In this document: positions 60,071 through 64,000 of the stretch, piece by piece | How positions within the stretch are numbered: position 1 is the first letter of the stretch | Layout of the letters: each line of letters begins with the position of its first letter | Source: Oceanicola sp. D3 | GTDB lineage: Bacteria > Pseudomonadota > Alphaproteobacteria > Rhodobacterales > Rhodobacteraceae | DNA: 64,000 nt | Direction: 5' to 3' | Assembly (NCBI RefSeq): GCF_006351965.1 | Contig: NZ_CP040932.1 | Location: 124,001-188,000 of the forward strand | Made by a program: the position numbers and the translations under genes | The notes under the pieces: model-generated | Seen by the model: the letters and a program-made list of their open reading frames with translations, nothing else | Databases searched by the model: none | Told to the model about the DNA's origin: nothing

Positions 60071-60649
60071 ATGGCCAAGAAAATTCGCCTGTCGTTCGAC
60101 GACGGCCCAAAACCCGTGTCAGCGCTCACCCAGATTCTGAAAACCCTCGAAGACAACAAAATCATCGCCGATTTCTACGTGAACGGCGTCGAAATGGAGG
60201 ACTCCGGCGGAAAGGCGGCGGTGCAAGCCATCCACGCGGCGCACCACAAGGTTGAAAACCACGCCTTCCACCACGTCAAACTAAGCCCGCTGCCAATCGA
60301 AAAACTCCGCGAAGAGGTGCGCAGCAATCAGCAGATCATCAAGGATGCCATCGGCGTGGCCCCCACCCGGCTGCGCCCGCCCTACGGGGATGGCATGTGG
60401 ACCAACCCCAAAGACCCGGAACTCCTGCAAGTGGCTCAAGAAGAAGGCCTAACCATTACCCTCTGGCGGGTCGATACCGAAGACTGGAAGGCCCCCATGG
60501 CGGGCAAGTGGGATTGGGTCATGGGCGAGGTCCAGAAATGGGCGACGAAAGACCTCAACGACGTGCTCATGCATGTGCTCGACACCACCGCCCGCGACCT
60601 GCCCGAGCTCATTACGCGCCTGAAGGGGGCCGGCTATGAGTTTGGTTAG
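60071..60649 (+). CDS. Polysaccharide deacetylase (NodB-domain) family protein
   Basis: This 192-aa CE4-type hydrolase has motif 1 LSFDDGPKP, motif 2 ENHAFHHVK (metal His residues) and motif 3 RLRPPYGDG. A DVLMHVLDTTARDLPELI block follows. No signal peptide is seen, which is unusual for an enzyme on cell-wall sugars. The end overlaps the lipoprotein gene by 14 bp. Confidence 0.85.
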   Translation: MAKKIRLSFDDGPKPVSALTQILKTLEDNKIIADFYVNGVEMEDSGGKAAVQAIHAAHHKVENHAFHHVKLSPLPIEKLREEVRSNQQIIKDAIGVAPTRLRPPYGDGMWTNPKDPELLQVAQEEGLTITLWRVDTEDWKAPMAGKWDWVMGEVQKWATKDLNDVLMHVLDTTARDLPELITRLKGAGYEFG

Positions 60650-61004
60650 GCTCACCGCGCTCTCACTGCTCGTCTCGGTCGCCCTCGCAGGCTGCCGCGA
60701 GGAAGACACCGCCGCCGCCTCTCTGGCAGAGGCCGCAGCAAGCTACCGTGAAAACAGCGATGCCGCGAGCCTTGAGGCCGTCTCTCAACAGATCGGGCCG
60801 GGCACCAAACGCGCCGAGGTGGAAGAGCTGATCGGCCCGCCCACCTATTCGCCGGTGGAGGGGGTGGCGATGTATGCCTCCGAAGACCGCCAGAAGGTGG
60901 GAGAACGTGAGCTGACGCTGGGCCTCATCGTCGATTACCGCGACGCCGACGCGCAGCTTACCGACAGCGTCCAAACCGTCAGCTACGGCCCGATCGGGGA
61001 ATAA
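60636..61004 (+). CDS. Small lipoprotein, BamE/SmpA-like fold possible
   Basis: This 122-aa protein has a lipoprotein signal with lipobox LAGC (Cys20). The region IGPGTKRAEVEELIGPPTYSP resembles the start of the BamE/OmlA fold, where G-x-T-x-x-x-V-x-x-x-x-G-x-P is typical. It is translationally coupled to the deacetylase gene. Function is unknown. Confidence 0.7.
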   Translation: MSLVRLTALSLLVSVALAGCREEDTAAASLAEAAASYRENSDAASLEAVSQQIGPGTKRAEVEELIGPPTYSPVEGVAMYASEDRQKVGERELTLGLIVDYRDADAQLTDSVQTVSYGPIGE

Positions 61005-61034
61005 GCGCCAACAGCCGCACCCCGGCAAACGAAA

Positions 61035-61057
61035 AGGCCGCCCGGGTGGGGCGGCCT
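61035..61057 (-). terminator. Terminator of the HU gene
   Basis: AGGCCGCC pairs with GGCGGCCT (61035-61042 with 61050-61057). Reading leftward the stem is followed by TTTTCG, so it fits termination of the HU transcript; it also lies after the lipoprotein gene. Confidence 0.8.
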
Positions 61058-61087
61058 CGAAAGCCTTGGCAGCTTTTGCGTTCGGGC

Positions 61088-61378
61088 TTAGCCGTTCACG
61101 CTGTCTTTCAGAGCCTTGGCGATGGTCATCTTCACCACCTTGTCGGCCTCTTTCTTGATCTGGTCGCCGGTGGCGGGGTTGCGCACCATGCGCTCGGGGC
61201 GCTCGCGGCAGTAGATTTTGCCAACACCGGGAAGGGTCACGGCACCGCCGGCAGACACTTCTTTGGTGATGATTGCGGTGATCGCTTCCAGCGCCGCGGC
61301 AGCCGACTTCTTGTCGCTGTCCAGTTCTTCGGCGATTGCAGCGACCAGGGCAGTCTTGGTCATCGGTTTGGTTGCCAT
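61088..61378 (-). CDS. HU-family DNA-binding protein
   Basis: This 96-aa nucleoid protein bends DNA as a dimer. It has the HU/IHF core: MTKTALVAAIAEELDSDKKSAAAAL, VTLPGVGKIYCRERPERMVRNPATGDQIKKEA (the beta-arm, with the conserved RNPATG intercalating loop) and KVVKMTIAKALKDSV. GAGGAGACAAGTAC precedes ATG 61378. It is monocistronic with its own terminator. Confidence 0.92.
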   Translation of the reverse strand: MATKPMTKTALVAAIAEELDSDKKSAAAALEAITAIITKEVSAGGAVTLPGVGKIYCRERPERMVRNPATGDQIKKEADKVVKMTIAKALKDSVNG

Positions 61379-61508
61379 GTACTTGTCTCCTCGTAAGTGA
61401 CCCATCTGTGGGTCTTATGTTCGGCAAAACTACGCCATCTTGCGGCGTCCCACAACGTTTAGTGGCCTTCAAGTCAATAAATCAAGGCGTTTTCTGGGGT
61501 TTTTGGCC

Positions 61509-62993
61509 TCAAAGGAAGGCGGTTTCGTCGAAACTGCGCAATTTCCTGCTGTGGAGGCGCTCCAGCGGCATGGTGCGCAGGTGTTCCATGGCCCTTATGC
61601 CGATCAACAGATGGTTCGCAACCTGTGATTTATAGAACTCCGAGGCCATACCAGGCAGCTTCAACTCGCCATGCAGCGGCTTGTCGCTGACGCACAGAAG
61701 CGTGCCGTAGGGCACCCTGAAGCGGAAGCCGTTGGCCGCAATCGTGGCGCTCTCCATATCCAGTGCAATCGCCCGACTCTGGCTGAGCCGCTGCACCGGG
61801 CCGGACTGGTCGCGCAGCTCCCAGTTGCGGTTGTCGATGGTGGCCACCGTGCCCGTCCGCATGATCCGCTTCAGGTCAAACCCTTCCAGCCGGGTCACAT
61901 CGGCCACCGCCTTCTCCAGCGCAATCTGGATCTCCGCCAGCGGCGGGATCGGCACCCAAACCGGCAGGTCATCGTCCAGCACGTGATCTTCGCGCAGGTA
62001 GGCATGGGCGAGCACAAAATCGCCAAGGCTCTGGCTGTTCCGCAACCCGGCGCAATGGCCTACCATCAGCCACGCATGGGGCCGCAGCACGGCAATATGG
62101 TCGGTCGCCGTCTTGGCGTTTGACGGGCCGACGCCGATGTTTACCAGCGTAATCCCCGCGCCATTCTCCGCCTTCAGGTGATAGGTCGGCATCTGGGGCA
62201 TCTTCGTCGGCGCGATGATCTCGGCCTCCGGGTCGGTGATCTCGACGTTCCCGGTGCTCACAAAGCTGGTGTACCCGCTCTTCGGATCGGCCAGCACATG
62301 CCGGGCGTAGGCCTCAAACTCCTCCACGTAAAACTGGTAGTTGGTAAACAGCACGTGGTTCTGAAAATGATCCGCCGCCGTGGCGGTGTAATGGCTGAGC
62401 CGGGCCAGCGAATAGTCAATACGTTGCGCGCTGAACGGGGCCAGCGGGTGGCTGCCATCTTCGTGGAGGTAACCAAAGTCATCCACAATCGCATCGTTCG
62501 TGGTGCTCAGGTCCGGCACATCAAACACATCGCGCAGCGGATAGCGCATCGCCCCGTCCTGCGGCACCGTCACATGGGCATCATTGGCCACCGCAAAATG
62601 CACCGGGATCGGGGTGGAAGACGGCCCGATCAGCACCGGCTGGCGGTGGTTGCGAATGAGCAGGCCGATCTGCTGTTTCAGATACGACCGAAACAGGTCT
62701 GGCCGGGTGACCGTGGTGGTATAGGTGCCCGGCCCGGCGACATGGCCAAAGGCAAGGCGGCTGTCGGTCTTGGCGTGGCTCGTCGTGGTGATGCGGATCT
62801 CTGGGTAAAAGGCCCGGTAGCGCACCGAGGGCGCATCGCCCATGACCGCCTCGCTGAAGTGCCGTGACAAAAACCGCGTGCTGTCGTGATACAACTCCTC
62901 AAGGCGGGCCACCGCCTTGCCCGGATCGTCGAACAGCTCTGCCTCTTGGCCGTCCGGCGTTACCACCGGGGTGATCTGATCGCTTGCGTTCAT
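61509..62993 (-). CDS. amn: AMP nucleosidase
   Basis: Amn splits AMP into adenine and ribose 5-phosphate. This 494-aa protein has the N-terminal regulatory domain and a C-terminal nucleoside-phosphorylase fold with VNIGVGPSNAKTATDH, VGHCAGLRNSQ and ALDMESATIAANGFRFRVPYG. It is full length. ATG overlaps the adenine deaminase stop (ATGA), so AMP breakdown and adenine deamination are coupled. Confidence 0.93.
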   Translation of the reverse strand: MNASDQITPVVTPDGQEAELFDDPGKAVARLEELYHDSTRFLSRHFSEAVMGDAPSVRYRAFYPEIRITTTSHAKTDSRLAFGHVAGPGTYTTTVTRPDLFRSYLKQQIGLLIRNHRQPVLIGPSSTPIPVHFAVANDAHVTVPQDGAMRYPLRDVFDVPDLSTTNDAIVDDFGYLHEDGSHPLAPFSAQRIDYSLARLSHYTATAADHFQNHVLFTNYQFYVEEFEAYARHVLADPKSGYTSFVSTGNVEITDPEAEIIAPTKMPQMPTYHLKAENGAGITLVNIGVGPSNAKTATDHIAVLRPHAWLMVGHCAGLRNSQSLGDFVLAHAYLREDHVLDDDLPVWVPIPPLAEIQIALEKAVADVTRLEGFDLKRIMRTGTVATIDNRNWELRDQSGPVQRLSQSRAIALDMESATIAANGFRFRVPYGTLLCVSDKPLHGELKLPGMASEFYKSQVANHLLIGIRAMEHLRTMPLERLHSRKLRSFDETAFL

Positions 62994-64000
62994 GTCGCCC
63001 CCTCCTCAAACAGCTCCGTCAGCTCAAACTTCGTAACATCCACAAGCCCGAGGTCCGAAATCCTGAGTTCGGGTATCACGACCAGCGCAAGGAGAGAATG
63101 CTGCATATAGGCATTATTGAGCGTGCAGCCGCAGGCTTCCATGGCGCTCACCATCTGCGCCGCCTTCTCGGCAACCTCCTGCGCGGGGCTATCGCTCATC
63201 AGCCCGGCAATCGGCAGTTCCACCAGCGCCAGCTCCGCCCCATCCTTCCAGACGGTCACGCCGCCGCCTACCTCGCCCAGCCGGTTGGCGGCCATGGCCA
63301 TCATCTCCCGGTCCGTGCCGACAACGATCATATGGTGGCTGTCATGGGCCACCGTCGAGGCCATCGCCATGCGCCCCTCGTAGCCGAAGCCTTTCACAAA
63401 GCCGTTGGTCACACCACCGGTCCCCCGGTGCCGCTCCACCAGCGCAATCTGGCAGGTGCCATCCGCGCCCTCGGCCACGCCATCCACCACCGGCAAGTCT
63501 TCGGTGAGGGCCTTCGTCGGCGCTTGGTTCTCGACCACGCCAATCACCCGAGCGCGAACCGAGTTCGCCCCCTCCGGCGCTGTGATCACAAAATCCGCTG
63601 CACCAAGCGACTTGCCTAGGTTCACCGTTGCCCGCGCATGATCCGGCCAGTCCAGATGCGGAAAATCGACACTAACCTTGCCGTTTTCCGCCACCAACTG
63701 CCCCTTGGCCCAAACCTTCTCAATCGGCAGGGCCTTCAGGTCGGAGGTCAAAATCACATCCGCCCGCCGCCCCGGCGCGATGGAGCCAAGCTCCCGCTCC
63801 AGCCCGAAATGCGTGGCGGTGTTCACCGTCGCCATCTGCAAGGCAACCAGCGGCTCGCAGCCGCAGTCAATCGCATGGCGCACCACCCGGTTCATATGCC
63901 CGTCATTCACCAGCGTGCCCGAGTGGCAATCATCCGTGCAGAGGATAAAGTTGCGCGGGTCCAGCCCCTTCTCGGTCACTGCCGTGATCTGGCTTTCCAC
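62990..64000 (-). CDS. ade: Adenine deaminase (5' end outside window)
   Basis: Ade deaminates adenine to hypoxanthine. The visible C-terminal part (at least 336 residues) belongs to the amidohydrolase superfamily: FILCTDDCHSGTLVNDGHMNRVVRHAID with the active-site Asp, SIAPGRRADVILTSDL, and the adenine deaminase C-terminal domain with VAHDSHHMIVVGTD and CGCTLNNAYMQHSLLALVVIPELRISD. The metal-binding HxH start lies outside the window. It is coupled to amn. Confidence 0.92.
   Translation of the reverse strand: MESQITAVTEKGLDPRNFILCTDDCHSGTLVNDGHMNRVVRHAIDCGCEPLVALQMATVNTATHFGLERELGSIAPGRRADVILTSDLKALPIEKVWAKGQLVAENGKVSVDFPHLDWPDHARATVNLGKSLGAADFVITAPEGANSVRARVIGVVENQAPTKALTEDLPVVDGVAEGADGTCQIALVERHRGTGGVTNGFVKGFGYEGRMAMASTVAHDSHHMIVVGTDREMMAMAANRLGEVGGGVTVWKDGAELALVELPIAGLMSDSPAQEVAEKAAQMVSAMEACGCTLNNAYMQHSLLALVVIPELRISDLGLVDVTKFELTELFEEGAT

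Overview
The window is high-GC bacterial DNA from an alphaproteobacterium, most likely a marine Rhodobacterales (Roseobacter-type) genome. Supporting signs are a cytochrome bc1 petABC operon, a frcRBCAK fructose operon of the rhizobial type, a TTAA-N7-TTAA CtrA-type box, many small-molecule ABC transporters, and long antisense open frames that are only shadows of GC-rich genes. No database search was possible, so names rest on motifs, gene order and recognised family sequences.

Layout. 1-5818 (minus): carbohydrate ABC operon (binding protein, two permeases, a GH63-like hydrolase, ATPase). 6049-7251: TetR regulator facing a DUF1772 membrane protein. 7308-12259: frcR facing frcBCAK. 12368-16235: DMT exporter, glutathione transferase, aroC, a structured intergenic region, an outer-membrane protein. 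16361-19686: TPP riboswitch and thiBPQ. 19812-22564: petABC. 22862-27070: LpxQ-like barrel, GST, PaiB-like protein, mtaB, dapF. 27172: tRNA-Lys.

27231-41324 is a 14.1 kb integrative, probably mobilizable island inserted in the 3' end of tRNA-Lys, bounded by a 20-bp direct repeat. It carries an integrase, a small protein and an Xis-like protein read leftward from a promoter overlapped by four repressor-like boxes. Reading rightward is a tightly packed defence block: Xre repressor, zinc-ribbon membrane protein, MmeI-type (type IIL) restriction-modification enzyme, nucleoside-deoxyribosyltransferase-like effector, winged-helix partner, retron msr-msd RNA, and a retron reverse transcriptase with a C-terminal LuxR-type HTH. 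Beyond it are a small-HTH/YjzC-like pair, a HigB/HigA(ImmA-IrrE) toxin-antitoxin module and a ColE1-like mob cassette with overprinted genes. The restriction enzyme, effector and retron run without gaps, suggesting one co-expressed layered defence unit. This is the most interesting part of the window.

41325-64000 returns to the chromosome: a truncated frame coupled to a GMC oxidoreductase, a MocR regulator, an enolase-superfamily enzyme, a FAD oxidoreductase, a polyamine-type ABC transporter and arginine decarboxylase (speA). These are followed by a four-gene histidine kinase/response regulator cluster, a DUF1045 protein, a class V aminotransferase, a NodB-type deacetylase, a small lipoprotein, HU, and adenine salvage genes amn and ade (ade cut by the window edge).
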